Assembly (NCBI GenBank): GCA_964527735.1
Contig: CAZGPG010000009.1
Coordinates: 1 to 64,000 of the forward strand
Origin: JBEBVQ01 sp964527735
GTDB lineage: Bacteria > Bacteroidota > Bacteroidia > Chitinophagales > Chitinophagaceae
Reading direction: 5' to 3'
Length of the DNA stretch: 64,000 nt
In this document: in pieces, positions 43,291-52,300 of the stretch
How the letters are laid out: the number at the start of each line of letters is the position of its first letter
How positions within the stretch are numbered: position 1 is the stretch's first letter
The notes under the pieces: generated by a model
Told to the model about the DNA's origin: nothing
Databases searched by the model: none
The model's input: the letters and a program-made list of their open reading frames with translations, nothing else
Translations under genes and position numbers: made by a program

Positions 43291-43455
43291 TAATTTGAAA
43301 ATTTGAAAATTTGAAAATTTGGGAATGAATCTGATTATTAGAACAATACGACCATTTTTAATTAGCTAATAATCTCTCGCCACAGACACCAGGTAATCGG
43401 CTAATAAAATTGATCATTTTCAAATTCCCAAATTTTCAAATTGGCTAATTAAAGT
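43291..43455. repeat. AATTTGAAA-word inverted repeat, copy 2
   Basis: Left arm: four tandem copies of the 9-base word AATTTGAAA (43291-43330) then GGGAATG. The right arm 43411-43455 is the inverted equivalent with ATTTTCAAATTCCCAAATTT. The centre contains TTAATTAGCTAATAAT and AATCGGCTAATAAAA, members of the GCTAAT family nested inside. It lies between pcaF and the ACMSD gene on one strand. Confidence 0.75.
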
Positions 43456-43462
43456 AACAGCA

Positions 43463-44659
43463 TTATACTCTTTCGTAAATAATCGCAGCGCCCTGCCCCA
43501 CTCCGATGCACATCGTGGCGAGTCCGTAGCGTGCGCCGCGGCGTTTCATTTCGTACAGCAATGTTGTGGAGATACGCGCGCCGCTGCAGCCAAGTGGATG
43601 GCCAAGCGCTATGGCGCCGCCGTTGACATTTACCTTTGCGGGATCCAACCCCAGATCACGGATACAGGCAATACTCTGTGCTGCAAATGCCTCGTTCAGC
43701 TCTACGAGATCAATATCACCCACCTCAAGTCCAGCCCGCTTCAACGCTTTCTGTGATGCTGGCACCGGGCCTATTCCCATGATCGCCGGGTCTACGCCTG
43801 CAATGGCCATTGATTTTATTTTAGCCAGCGGTTTCAGTCCGTATTTTTTCACGGTAGCTTCTGACGCGAGCAGGAGCGCTGCCGCGCCGTCATTCACACC
43901 GCTTGCATTGGCCGCAGTTACTGTTCCGTCTTTTTTAAAGGCAGGCTTCAGGCTCGCGAGCTTATCCAATGGCGACTGCCGCGGATGTTCGTCCACGCTC
44001 ACAACCGATGTTTTTCCTTTACCAAGCTCTATGGTTACCGGCAATATTTCATCTGCAAACTTACCGGCTGCAGCCGCAGCGGCATATTTCTCCTGGCTTT
44101 CGAACGCAAAAGCATCCTGCTCTTCGCGCGATATCTTCCAGCGTTCGGCAACGTTCTCTGCCGTTTCTCCCATACTGTATGGATGGTGCAGCGCACTTAG
44201 TTTTTTATTAATGAAACGCCATCCTATCGTCGTGTCAAATATTTCTGCGCTGCGGGAAAAAGCGTTTTCCGCCTTACCCATGACAAAAGGCGCGCGGCTC
44301 ATGCTCTCTACTCCACCGGCTATATATATATCACCGTCTCCGCACATAATGGCACGGGAGGCATCCATAACAGCCTGGAGACCGGAAGCGCAGAGCCGGT
44401 TGACCGTATTGCCGCCAACCGTTACCGGCAGCCCGGCCAGCAATACGGCCATACGCGCTACGTCCCGGTTGTCTTCTCCCGCCTGGTTGGCGGCGCCTGC
44501 GATCACGTCCTCTATCTCATTAACATCAATCTGCGGATTCCGCTCCACCAGCGTCTTAAGGACATGCGCGAGCATATCATCAGGGCGTACGCCGGAAAGG
44601 CTCCCACCATATTTTCCTATGGGTGTGCGGAGCGCGTCTATTACATAAACGGTATTCAT
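43463..44659 (-). CDS. pcaF: Acyl-CoA thiolase, PcaF-like (3-oxoadipyl-CoA type)
   Basis: A 398-residue thiolase. The acyl-accepting Cys90 lies in TVNRLCASGLQAV, His354 in ALGHPLGCSGARIS and Cys384 in MCIGVGQGAA. All three catalytic residues are present. The stretch AANQAGEDNRDVARMAVLLA and FDTTIGWRFIN match 3-oxoadipyl-CoA thiolases (PcaF/PaaJ) more closely than acetoacetyl-CoA thiolases. The specificity is inferred, and a general fatty-acid role is possible. The neighbouring ACMSD gene also suggests aromatic ring catabolism. An antisense frame of 360 codons (43566-44648) is a shadow. Confidence 0.85.
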   Translation of the reverse strand: MNTVYVIDALRTPIGKYGGSLSGVRPDDMLAHVLKTLVERNPQIDVNEIEDVIAGAANQAGEDNRDVARMAVLLAGLPVTVGGNTVNRLCASGLQAVMDASRAIMCGDGDIYIAGGVESMSRAPFVMGKAENAFSRSAEIFDTTIGWRFINKKLSALHHPYSMGETAENVAERWKISREEQDAFAFESQEKYAAAAAAGKFADEILPVTIELGKGKTSVVSVDEHPRQSPLDKLASLKPAFKKDGTVTAANASGVNDGAAALLLASEATVKKYGLKPLAKIKSMAIAGVDPAIMGIGPVPASQKALKRAGLEVGDIDLVELNEAFAAQSIACIRDLGLDPAKVNVNGGAIALGHPLGCSGARISTTLLYEMKRRGARYGLATMCIGVGQGAAIIYERV

Positions 44660-44688
44660 GAAAAGCCTGTGTTATGTTTTTAAATAGC

Positions 44689-44708
44689 TAAATTTGATTG
44701 CAAAGTTA
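44689..44708. promoter_or_regulatory. Divergent -7 boxes of dinB-like and pcaF genes
   Basis: Plus strand TAAATTTG at 44689-44696, 21 bases before the DinB start. Minus strand TAACTTTG at 44708-44701, 41 bases before pcaF. The two boxes are only four bases apart, so the promoters overlap face to face. Confidence 0.45.
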
Positions 44709-44717
44709 CAAGTTACC

Positions 44718-45215
44718 ATGAAGGAAACACTGCTTCAAATGGCGCGATATAATATATGGGCCAACAAACGCATTGTGGAAACGCTGCTTAGCCTAGGCGA
44801 TTCTGTGCTCGATCAGGAGATTGCAAGCAGCTTCCCTTCGCTCCGGCGCACGGCCTATCATATGTGGAGCGCCGAATTCATATGGCTGCAGCGGCTGCAG
44901 CTTGTGGAAAAGCCGGTCTGGATAGAAAGCGTGTTCAAGGGCACGATACAAGAGGCTTTTGCAGCATGGGAGCAGGTTTCCAATGCTTTGCTGCAGTTTA
45001 TCGAACGGCAATACAATGACCACAGCATGGAACATGTACTGCAATATTACAACACTAAAAAAGAGTCGTTTAAACATCCGGTATACGGCATACTGCAGCA
45101 TGTGTTTAACCATGCCACGTTTCACCGCGGGCAGCTCGTGACCATGCTGCGCCAGGCGGGTGTTACAAAGATTCCGGCAACGGATCTGATCGTGTACATC
45201 CGCGGAAAGAAATGA
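44718..45215 (+). CDS. DinB-family metal-dependent hydrolase-like protein
   Basis: A 165-residue four-helix-bundle protein of the DinB/YfiT group. Three metal-binding His residues are visible: His48 in RTAYHMWSAE, and His132 and His136 in VFNHATFHRGQL. The start at 44718 (MKETLLQMARYNIWANKRI) is chosen over an in-frame TTG at 44694, which lies inside the promoter box. Family members include thiol-dependent transferases and many proteins of unknown role. In Bacteroidota no clear substrate is established. The stop runs into a poly-A stretch and a GCTAAT palindrome that serves the next gene as terminator. Confidence 0.88.
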   Translation: MKETLLQMARYNIWANKRIVETLLSLGDSVLDQEIASSFPSLRRTAYHMWSAEFIWLQRLQLVEKPVWIESVFKGTIQEAFAAWEQVSNALLQFIERQYNDHSMEHVLQYYNTKKESFKHPVYGILQHVFNHATFHRGQLVTMLRQAGVTKIPATDLIVYIRGKK

Positions 45216-45240
45216 AAAAAAATTAGCTGATTAGCTAATA
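45215..45240 (-). terminator. GCTAAT palindrome acting as terminator
   Basis: On the minus strand TTAGCT, AATC loop, AGCTAA, then UUUUUUUU, a classical intrinsic-terminator layout. The stem is the TTAGCTAAT-family repeat. The stop codon TAG of the outer-membrane protein gene (45237-45235) is inside the stem. Confidence 0.75.
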
Positions 45241-45933
45241 CCGTGCTTCCCATTTTGCCATGCGCATATACACACGGAAGGTGAGGATCGTCTGGAGCAT
45301 TTTTCCCTGCAGCAGCAGATTTTCTGTAGCAGTGCTTGTAGAAAAAGTATAGTCGACCGGGTTTTCGTAAAAGCTGAGGGGCGTATAAATGAAACGAAGA
45401 TTAAAGCTGGCCGGAACGATCAAACGGGACTGCCAGTCAATCCCCGCGCCGACCACCGGCATCCACCTGCTGGTATTTCTGTCAAATCCATTACCGGTGA
45501 TATCAACCCGGTCCATGGCCGCATAGCCGGAATGATCGAAAAATCCGGCGCCGATCTGCATAAACGGCATAATGATATTGTGCTCATCGACGGAAACATG
45601 TATCCCGCTGCCGGCCATTACAAGCATTTGCATCATCTGGTAGGCCGCCCGGCTTTCGTACCCTTCCGGCACCGGAAACTTTACCCGCAGCGACCCGACG
45701 CTGATATCCAGCATGGCATCGAAGCTCTGACCCGTCTGGTAGCGTAAGCCTATCACCCCTTGCACACCCAATTCGAAGGGCCACTCATTTTTGTATGTGG
45801 TAACGGCTTTGTCGCGCAGAAAAGCATCATAACCTACCCCGGCCCCGAGAAACCCATATAAAGTCTGCGCCGTAACCTGTGTATGAAACACGTTACAAAC
45901 AAGCAACAGGATGATGATCTTACAATACTTCAT
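45235..45933 (-). CDS. Outer-membrane beta-barrel protein, unknown
   Basis: A 232-residue exported protein with signal peptide MKYCKIIILLLVCNVF up to VTA, cleavage before QTLYGF. The mature part is Gly- and aromatic-rich with alternating strands (for example LYGFLGAGVGYD, GVIGLRYQTGQSFDAMLDIS, PVVGAGIDWQSR), consistent with a small barrel of about eight strands. No specific family was recognised. The stop codon lies inside a GCTAAT repeat. Confidence 0.75.
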   Translation of the reverse strand: MKYCKIIILLLVCNVFHTQVTAQTLYGFLGAGVGYDAFLRDKAVTTYKNEWPFELGVQGVIGLRYQTGQSFDAMLDISVGSLRVKFPVPEGYESRAAYQMMQMLVMAGSGIHVSVDEHNIIMPFMQIGAGFFDHSGYAAMDRVDITGNGFDRNTSRWMPVVGAGIDWQSRLIVPASFNLRFIYTPLSFYENPVDYTFSTSTATENLLLQGKMLQTILTFRVYMRMAKWEARY

Positions 45934-45990
45934 GCCGCAATAAAACGAAAAATCTCTTTAATTATTTCAGAGCGCAAGATAAACATCATT

Positions 45991-46091
45991 CCAATTTAAA
46001 AATTTGAGACTTTGAAAATGAGACAATGAATATCATATTTATCATGACAGGGACATTTTCAAATTAGCGAATTTTCAAATTTTCAAATTAA
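45991..46091. repeat. AATTTGAAA-word inverted repeat, copy 3
   Basis: Left arm CCAATTTAAAAATTTGAGAC then TTTGAAAATGAGACAATG. Right arm CATTTTCAAATTAGCGAATT then TTCAAATTTTCAAATTA, inverted. It fills most of the space upstream of the ABC-F gene and ends seven bases before its -7 box. Confidence 0.7.
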
Positions 46092-46097
46092 CACACG

Positions 46098-46105
46098 TAC
46101 TTTTG
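46098..46105 (+). promoter_or_regulatory. -7 box of the ABC-F gene
   Basis: TACTTTTG fits TAnnTTTG, 15 bases before ATG 46121. It overlaps an earlier in-frame TTG (46103), which therefore cannot be the start. Confidence 0.5.
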
Positions 46106-46120
46106 CGCTTTCCATCAGCC

Positions 46121-48004
46121 ATGCATTACGTATCCGCAGAGAATATCAGTAAATCTTTTGGTATCAAACCATTGTTCCGCAACATCACTTTTCATATCAG
46201 CGAGGGTGATAAGATTGCGCTGGTGGCCAAAAACGGCAGCGGGAAATCAACGTTGCTGAAAATTCTGGCGGGGCAGGAACACGCGGACGGCGGCAAGCTC
46301 TGGATACATAAAGACGTAACTGTAGCGCTTTTTGAGCAGGAGCCGGTGTTCGATGAAGCACAAACCGTGCTCGACAATATCTTTCATTACGATCACCCGG
46401 TTGTGAAAATACTCCGCGATTATGAAGACGCGCTGTCGCGGCCGGAAGAGCCTGAACTACTTACGGATGCCCTGATCAGGATGGACGACGCGGGCGCATG
46501 GGACTATGAAGCCAAAGTAAAGCAGATACTCGGCAAGCTCAACATACACCAGTTCGGGCAGCAGATAAGCACCCTGTCGGGCGGACAAAGGAAACGGGTG
46601 GCGCTGGCCCGGACACTGATCGACATCGGGTTTGAGCACCGGCATGTGCTGCTGATCATGGACGAACCGACCAATCACCTGGACGTTGGTATGGTAGAAT
46701 GGCTGGAACATTACCTGAACCAGGAACATGTAACGCTGCTGATGGTGACGCACGACCGGTATTTCCTGGATGCGGTATGTGCAGAAATATGGGAAATGGA
46801 CGAAAGCAACCTCTTTGTCTATAAAGGTGATTATGAAAACTACATCGAAAAAAAGGCCGCACGCGTCGAAAGTATGCAGGCGAGCATAGACAAAGCCAAA
46901 AACGAATACCGCAAAGAGCTGGAATGGATGCGGAAGCAGCCCAAAGCACGCACCACCAAAGCCCGCAGCCGGATAGACAATTTTTACGACGTGGAGGCCC
47001 GTGCCAAACAAAGAATTGACGACAGCCAGGTTGAACTGCAGGTAAAAATGAACCGGCTGGGCGGTAAGATTGCCGAAATGAAAAAGGTGTATAAAAGCTA
47101 TGGCGATCAGGTGATCCTGAAGGGATTTGATTACACTTTCAAGAAGGGCGAGCGCATCGGTGTGGTCGGCAAGAACGGCGCAGGCAAGTCTACCTTCCTG
47201 CATCTCCTGCAAGGCCAGGAACCTGCCGACAGCGGTAAGATCAATATCGGGGACACGGTGGTATTCGGGAATTTTTCCCAGCAGGGGCTTGAGATCAAAG
47301 AAGACATGCGGGTGATCGAATTCGTAAAGAACATCGCAGAAAACTTCCCCCTTGCCAACGGCGGCTCTCTGAGCGCCGCCCAATTCCTGCAGCTATTCCT
47401 GTTCCCGCCCGAGCAGCAGTATACCTATCTTTCCAAACTGAGTGGTGGCGAAAAGAAGCGGCTGCAATTACTCAGCATACTTTTCCGGAACCCCAACTTC
47501 CTGATTCTTGACGAGCCGACCAACGATCTTGATCTGCCTACCTTATCGGTACTGGAAAACTTCCTGGACAGTTATCCCGGTTGCCTGCTGATCGTATCGC
47601 ACGACCGGTATTTTATGGACCGCCTGGTAGATCACCTCTTCGTCTTTGAAGGCGGGGGCACGATACGGGACTTCCCGGGAAATTATACCCAGTACCGGTT
47701 ACAGCAAAAAGAAGAGGAAAGAAAAAAGGGAGAAAAAAGCACTCCGGCAGCACAGACAACACACGATCACACCGCAACACCAACATCAAAAGAGAAAAAG
47801 AAATTGTCTTATAAAGAGCAGCAGGAATTTGAGCAACTGGAAAAAGACATCCCGCTACTGGAACAGGAAAAAGAAACGGTAACAGCGGCTATGAGCCAGG
47901 CCGGACTGTCATTTGATGAACTGCAGAAATGCTCTGCCCGGATCGAAGAGATCACACAGTTGCTGGAAGAAAAAGAAATGAGGTGGCTGGAATTAAGTGA
48001 GTGA
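46121..48004 (+). CDS. ABC-F family ATPase
   Basis: A soluble tandem ABC protein of 627 residues, a class that acts on ribosomes (translation factors or antibiotic protection). First cassette: Walker A KNGSGKSTLL (about residue 36), signature LSGGQRKRVALARTL, Walker B LLIMDEPTNHLDV. The linker (about 245-320) is charged and holds RTTKARSRIDNFYDVEARAK. Second cassette: Walker A KNGAGKSTFL (about 350), signature LSGGEKKRLQLLSIL, Walker B FLILDEPTNDLDL. The C-terminal coiled coil (from about 555) with EQQEFEQLEKDIPLLEQEKE resembles Uup. Start 46121 follows the promoter box. Confidence 0.93.
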   Translation: MHYVSAENISKSFGIKPLFRNITFHISEGDKIALVAKNGSGKSTLLKILAGQEHADGGKLWIHKDVTVALFEQEPVFDEAQTVLDNIFHYDHPVVKILRDYEDALSRPEEPELLTDALIRMDDAGAWDYEAKVKQILGKLNIHQFGQQISTLSGGQRKRVALARTLIDIGFEHRHVLLIMDEPTNHLDVGMVEWLEHYLNQEHVTLLMVTHDRYFLDAVCAEIWEMDESNLFVYKGDYENYIEKKAARVESMQASIDKAKNEYRKELEWMRKQPKARTTKARSRIDNFYDVEARAKQRIDDSQVELQVKMNRLGGKIAEMKKVYKSYGDQVILKGFDYTFKKGERIGVVGKNGAGKSTFLHLLQGQEPADSGKINIGDTVVFGNFSQQGLEIKEDMRVIEFVKNIAENFPLANGGSLSAAQFLQLFLFPPEQQYTYLSKLSGGEKKRLQLLSILFRNPNFLILDEPTNDLDLPTLSVLENFLDSYPGCLLIVSHDRYFMDRLVDHLFVFEGGGTIRDFPGNYTQYRLQQKEEERKKGEKSTPAAQTTHDHTATPTSKEKKKLSYKEQQEFEQLEKDIPLLEQEKETVTAAMSQAGLSFDELQKCSARIEEITQLLEEKEMRWLELSE

Positions 48005-48084
48005 TGAACGATGAGTGATGAGTTATGAATGATGAATATGGGTTAAACTCATAATTCATCATTCATAACTCATAATTCATAACT
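48000..48084. repeat. ATGAATTATGAG-word inverted repeat
   Basis: Left arm (48000-48040) has iterated GAGTGATGA and ATGAATGATGAA. Right arm (48048-48084) is TCATAATTCATCATTCATAA then CTCATAATTCATAACT. Both arms touch stop codons: TGA of the ABC-F gene (48002-48004) and TAG of porV (48088-48086). Confidence 0.75.
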
Positions 48085-48085
48085 A

Positions 48086-49294
48086 CTATTCGCTGCTGCT
48101 GTTATCCAGCTGGTCAAAGTCAAATACCAGCGAGAAACGGATGGTATTGGCCAGCGGATTACGATTGATACCGGCGCCGGAAGGTACCAGATACGCAAAG
48201 TTCAGGTTAAACACCCGGTAACGCACACCCAGACCACAGCTAAAATACTTGCGATCTCCTTTTGTCCTGTCTTCATAGAAATAACCGGCACGAACGGCAA
48301 ACTGTTCCTGGTACCAGTATTCCAGCCCTGCTGACAATTGTATCTCGCGCATTTCTTCGCTAAAACCACCCGGCGCATCACCGAAAGAGCTGAATATACC
48401 CGATACCACCGGCTTTTCAGGATATCTGTAAACAGGCTGCTGGGGCGTGCTGTTGGCCTCGTCGAGCTGCGGTGTAGGTACGAGCAGCTTATTTACATCA
48501 AGCGCAAAAGTGATTTTATTGTATTCATCAAACTGCGAGGTATAAGCGCCCCCCAGACCAAGGTTGGCAGGGAGATAATCCCTGCGCAGGGAATTGTAGG
48601 AGATTTTGGATCCCAGGTTGCTCAACACAGCGCCAAAGCTGAGGTTATTGCTGCGGTACTGGTCCACTTCCATTGTATTGGAATAAAAGAAGCCCAGGTC
48701 GGCAGCGAAGGCATTACCGGGACGATAATCCACACCCGGCTGCAAACCTGCAAGGCCGCTGGCGATAGATGAGTGTATATACCGGAGGTTAAGACCCGTT
48801 GAAAGAAACTCAGAAAGCCTGCGGGAATAACCGAGGTCAAAAGAAAACTCACGGGGCTTACCGGTACCGATCGGCTGGGCATCCATATTTGTGTAATTGA
48901 TATCACCCAGGGAGAAATAGCGAAGCGACCCACTGATGGCCTGCTCATTATCCTGCCCGAAACGAGCAAAACCGGAAACATAGATCAGTGAAATATCCGG
49001 AACCAGATCCCGGAGCCAGGGCGTATAAGTAGCCGAAGCGCCGTATTTTTTTGCAGCAAACGGTATTTTAGCCACATTCCAGTATTGCGCATTGGCGTCC
49101 GGAGAAATGGCAATGCCTACGTCTCCCATAGCTCCTGAACGCGCATCCGGGGATATCCTCAGGAAAGGTACCGCAGTAGTAATGGTATTGACCTGGCCAC
49201 CCAGATTCGACTTACCCTGACCAAATACCGAAACAGCAGGTATTGACAGACCTGCTACAAGACCCAATCCAACTAACGCTAAGCGATTCGACAT
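48086..49294 (-). CDS. porV: Type IX secretion outer-membrane protein PorV
   Basis: PorV (LptO) is the outer-membrane shuttle of the attachment complex that brings cargo from the SprA/Sov channel to the sortase PorU. The start at 49294 (MSNRLALVGLGLVAG) gives 402 residues with a clean signal peptide ending VFGQ. An upstream in-frame ATG (49324) adds a charged extension and is unlikely. Family wording includes TTAVPFLRISPDARSGAMGD and VGIAISPDANAQYWNVAK, then a barrel. It lies downstream of porU on the same strand, the conserved order, with its own TACCTTTG box between the two. Confidence 0.94.
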   Translation of the reverse strand: MSNRLALVGLGLVAGLSIPAVSVFGQGKSNLGGQVNTITTAVPFLRISPDARSGAMGDVGIAISPDANAQYWNVAKIPFAAKKYGASATYTPWLRDLVPDISLIYVSGFARFGQDNEQAISGSLRYFSLGDINYTNMDAQPIGTGKPREFSFDLGYSRRLSEFLSTGLNLRYIHSSIASGLAGLQPGVDYRPGNAFAADLGFFYSNTMEVDQYRSNNLSFGAVLSNLGSKISYNSLRRDYLPANLGLGGAYTSQFDEYNKITFALDVNKLLVPTPQLDEANSTPQQPVYRYPEKPVVSGIFSSFGDAPGGFSEEMREIQLSAGLEYWYQEQFAVRAGYFYEDRTKGDRKYFSCGLGVRYRVFNLNFAYLVPSGAGINRNPLANTIRFSLVFDFDQLDNSSSE

Positions 49295-49321
49295 TCTATT
49301 ATACTTTATTTTAAAGTTTTG

Positions 49322-49329
49322 CAAAGGTA
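49322..49329 (-). promoter_or_regulatory. Putative -7 box for porV
   Basis: TACCTTTG on the minus strand, 27 bases before the porV start. TTG at 49348-49346 is 16 bases upstream, shorter than usual. This would let porV be expressed independently of porU. Confidence 0.45.
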
Positions 49330-49390
49330 TTTAATTTTTACCTGCCAACCGGATATATACATCAATCTGTCAGGCAGACGCAGGTCAATA

Positions 49391-52300
49391 TTAACGCAAT
49401 AAAATCAGTTTTTCGTATGCTGTGGCGCTAATTCCCTGCGCTGTAGAAATATTTAATTTGTAAACATACATCCCGGCGGGGAGCTTGGCTCCGTTACTGC
49501 CGGTCCCGTCCCAGGTTAGTTCATGTGTACGGCTGCCGGTCGGGGTAAAGTCCTGTTCGAGTACCGCCAGCTGTGCTCCGGCAATGTTATAAATAAGTAT
49601 ACGTGCTTTCAGGGGTTCATCAGGATGATTATGCTCAAATACGAAATGGGTTTTATCACTAAAGGGATTGGGGTAATTCATCAGCTTTTCGACCTTCATC
49701 ACCTGCCCGTTATGCACTACAAAACTAACCGTTCCTTCTCCCGAATTATTATTGACATCCCAGGCTTTGACCCGTAATGTATGAAAACCATCGCTCAACC
49801 CGGTAATGGGAAAATGTACGTACCCGCGCCGGTAATCATCGGCAGCCGTTTCGTAATAATCGTTCAGTATGTAGGGCTTATCTACTGCTCCGTCCAGGAC
49901 GGCTGTAAGGTCGTGTCCCACACTGTTACCAGAAACATTGATACCCGTTTCATCATAGAGGGCCACGTAGAGCAGCGAATTGGTACCGGTGATGCCACCA
50001 TCCCGGAACAGGCTGTCGTTCATATAAGGCTTCACGATGGGAGGATCGTCCTCCACATAGGGATTACGGGCCATCCCGCCAATTGTTACGGTAGTATCCA
50101 TCCCGGCGGCATCCGTTACGCCATTTTCCGCGTAATAGCTGATCTTTCCCTTGCCGTAATTATAATTAATGTCTTTGGGTGCAATGAATGAAAAAGAGAA
50201 TTTCCCATTTGCTACGCTGGCCTTACCCTTGTATATCACGTTGTTCTGCATGTTGTAGGTACGGGCGTTCCCATATACTTTGGTCGTGAGGCTCACGACC
50301 CTCGGCTTGTCGTAAAAGCTCACATAAAGATACCCGTCAAAGTCGTTCAGGATATTGCCGTTCACATCCGTGACCTTGCCGGAGATTGTATAACCGCCCA
50401 GCGCACCGATCGAATCGGTGGTTTCGTCGGTTCCCATCAACTTAACCGATTCGGTATGAACAAAATATTTAGGGAAATTCGGCGTGAGTGCCGGGTCTCC
50501 GAGCAGGGTGAATTTACGGAAATTGCCAATGACCCACCATCCCGGGGTATGCTCATATGTTCCGTTCTTCCCGATCCGGAAGGCATCACCGAAAGCATGC
50601 CAGTTGCCCCGGGCATCCTGGGTAAACTGGGTTTCGAGAAACTGCCGGTTAATATCCCTGTTTGGACCTGCGTATACAGCCTGCGTTGTCGTCAGCATCG
50701 CAATAGCGCCGCCATCTTTTTTCAGCACCAGCCGTTCGCCCGAAGATACTTCAGCAGGGTTATCAAACTGGGCAAAATCACAGGTTGCCGTCACCATAAA
50801 CGGCAGCTTATCCATATTCTTCCAGGTATTGAAATCTTCTGCTGTGAGGATGCGCTCGTGCGCCAGCGTCCTGGTATTTCCGTGACCACTGTAATTGATC
50901 ATAAACGTACCTCTGAACACCTGATCGTTGATCGCCTTGTTGGATTCCGGACTGCGCGTACCACCCGGCGTGGAAACAAACGGCATATTATCCAGGTATA
51001 CTTTGGTATTATTATACATAGGGTCCAGTGAGTCTACGGTTGCCGCCATTATTTCAGCATCCGCCAGGTGCGGACCAGCATTATCCTCGTTATCGCCGAT
51101 ATATGTATTGACAAGACGCCAGGGGCCGAGGGATGCACTGCTTTTATAATGCAGGATCTTGTTGACCACATTATGCGCTTCCGCAAGCGTTTTCACCGGC
51201 AGCCTTCCCACGCCTATATCCAGCGTATTTGGGATTGAGTAATCTTCGATGTGCTCGTTATCATCGAGGAATGCAAAAAAGTCGTCATTACAGGAAGCCG
51301 AGTCCAGATAATAAGAAGCACGTGATTCAAAAGCGGGCACAAAATTCGTATTCCCGGTGACGCGATCCTTGTAATCATAGGATGCATCTCCGAACAGCAA
51401 AAGATATCTCGGCATCTGTGCCGTGTCTGTACCGGCCCGGTCATAGAACATTTTCACATAATCGCGTATAGCGCTTATATCCTGTGAACCGGATGAAAAT
51501 TCGTTGTATATCTGGGTAGTGGTTGCTACAACCGTACGCAGATTACTATGGTTGCGATGAAAGTCGGCCAGCCTTTCTGCCGCTTCCCTGAAGGCGGGGT
51601 AAGTCACAATAATATAATCTGCCTGTCCTGTTCCGTGCAGGTTCTGATTGCCGGCAGCCGCCACATATTCAGGTGTATGATACGATGTTTTAAAAGCAAT
51701 AAATTCACGTAAGGCAGCAGCGTCCTGGGTAAAGACATAGGCATCTCCCTGTACCGATCCGTTCATGATAACCGGATGCAAAGGGTTTGTAACATCCCAT
51801 ACCTGCACAGGCGTACCGGCCGGCCGGATTTCATACCGGGCAACATTCCCCGGACCGGCAGACTGCCAGTCGCGGAATGACAACTGATCGGCGCCGGAGC
51901 CGCTGAACTGCAGCGGGCGGCGCATATTCAGCACAATATAATCCAGGTATCCTCTGCCGTCGGATGAAGGCTGAAAGTCGAGACGGACAGAAAGAGATGA
52001 TCCGGAAGGACTGATATTATACGCTGCCGACCGCACAGCGGCCAGCCTTTGGTCTGTAGACGGACCCATCATATAATTATCCAGGAACTGGCTATTTGCA
52101 TACACGGAAAAAACATTTCCCTGAGCCAGGCCGGCAGATGCCACTTTGACCTGCATATGTATCTGTCCCGTCACCGGCCCGGTAGCAAAATCAAACGTAT
52201 TGGTCGTATTCTTGCCCGGCTGATTGCTGAACTCTTCTCCCACCCAGTCTTTCCCGATCCGGCCAAGACTTACCAGATCTTCTTCATGTGCTATATAATC

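Noticed and set aside
43291..43455. CRISPR-like regular repetition
   Set aside because: The units are contiguous 9-base words without unique spacers, and the arms are inverted. No cas genes are present.
43566..44648. 360-codon frame antisense to the thiolase
   Set aside because: It mirrors the thiolase frame almost end to end and is Ser/Ala/Pro-rich. The thiolase has all three catalytic residues.
46103..46120. Upstream TTG start for the ABC-F gene (and similar TTG starts at 24121 and 44694)
   Set aside because: In these cases the TTG overlaps or precedes a TAnnTTTG promoter box, and an ATG with family-like N-terminus lies downstream.
46457..47383. 308-codon frame antisense to the ABC-F gene
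   Set aside because: It lies within a gene with two complete ABC cassettes and shows no independent features.
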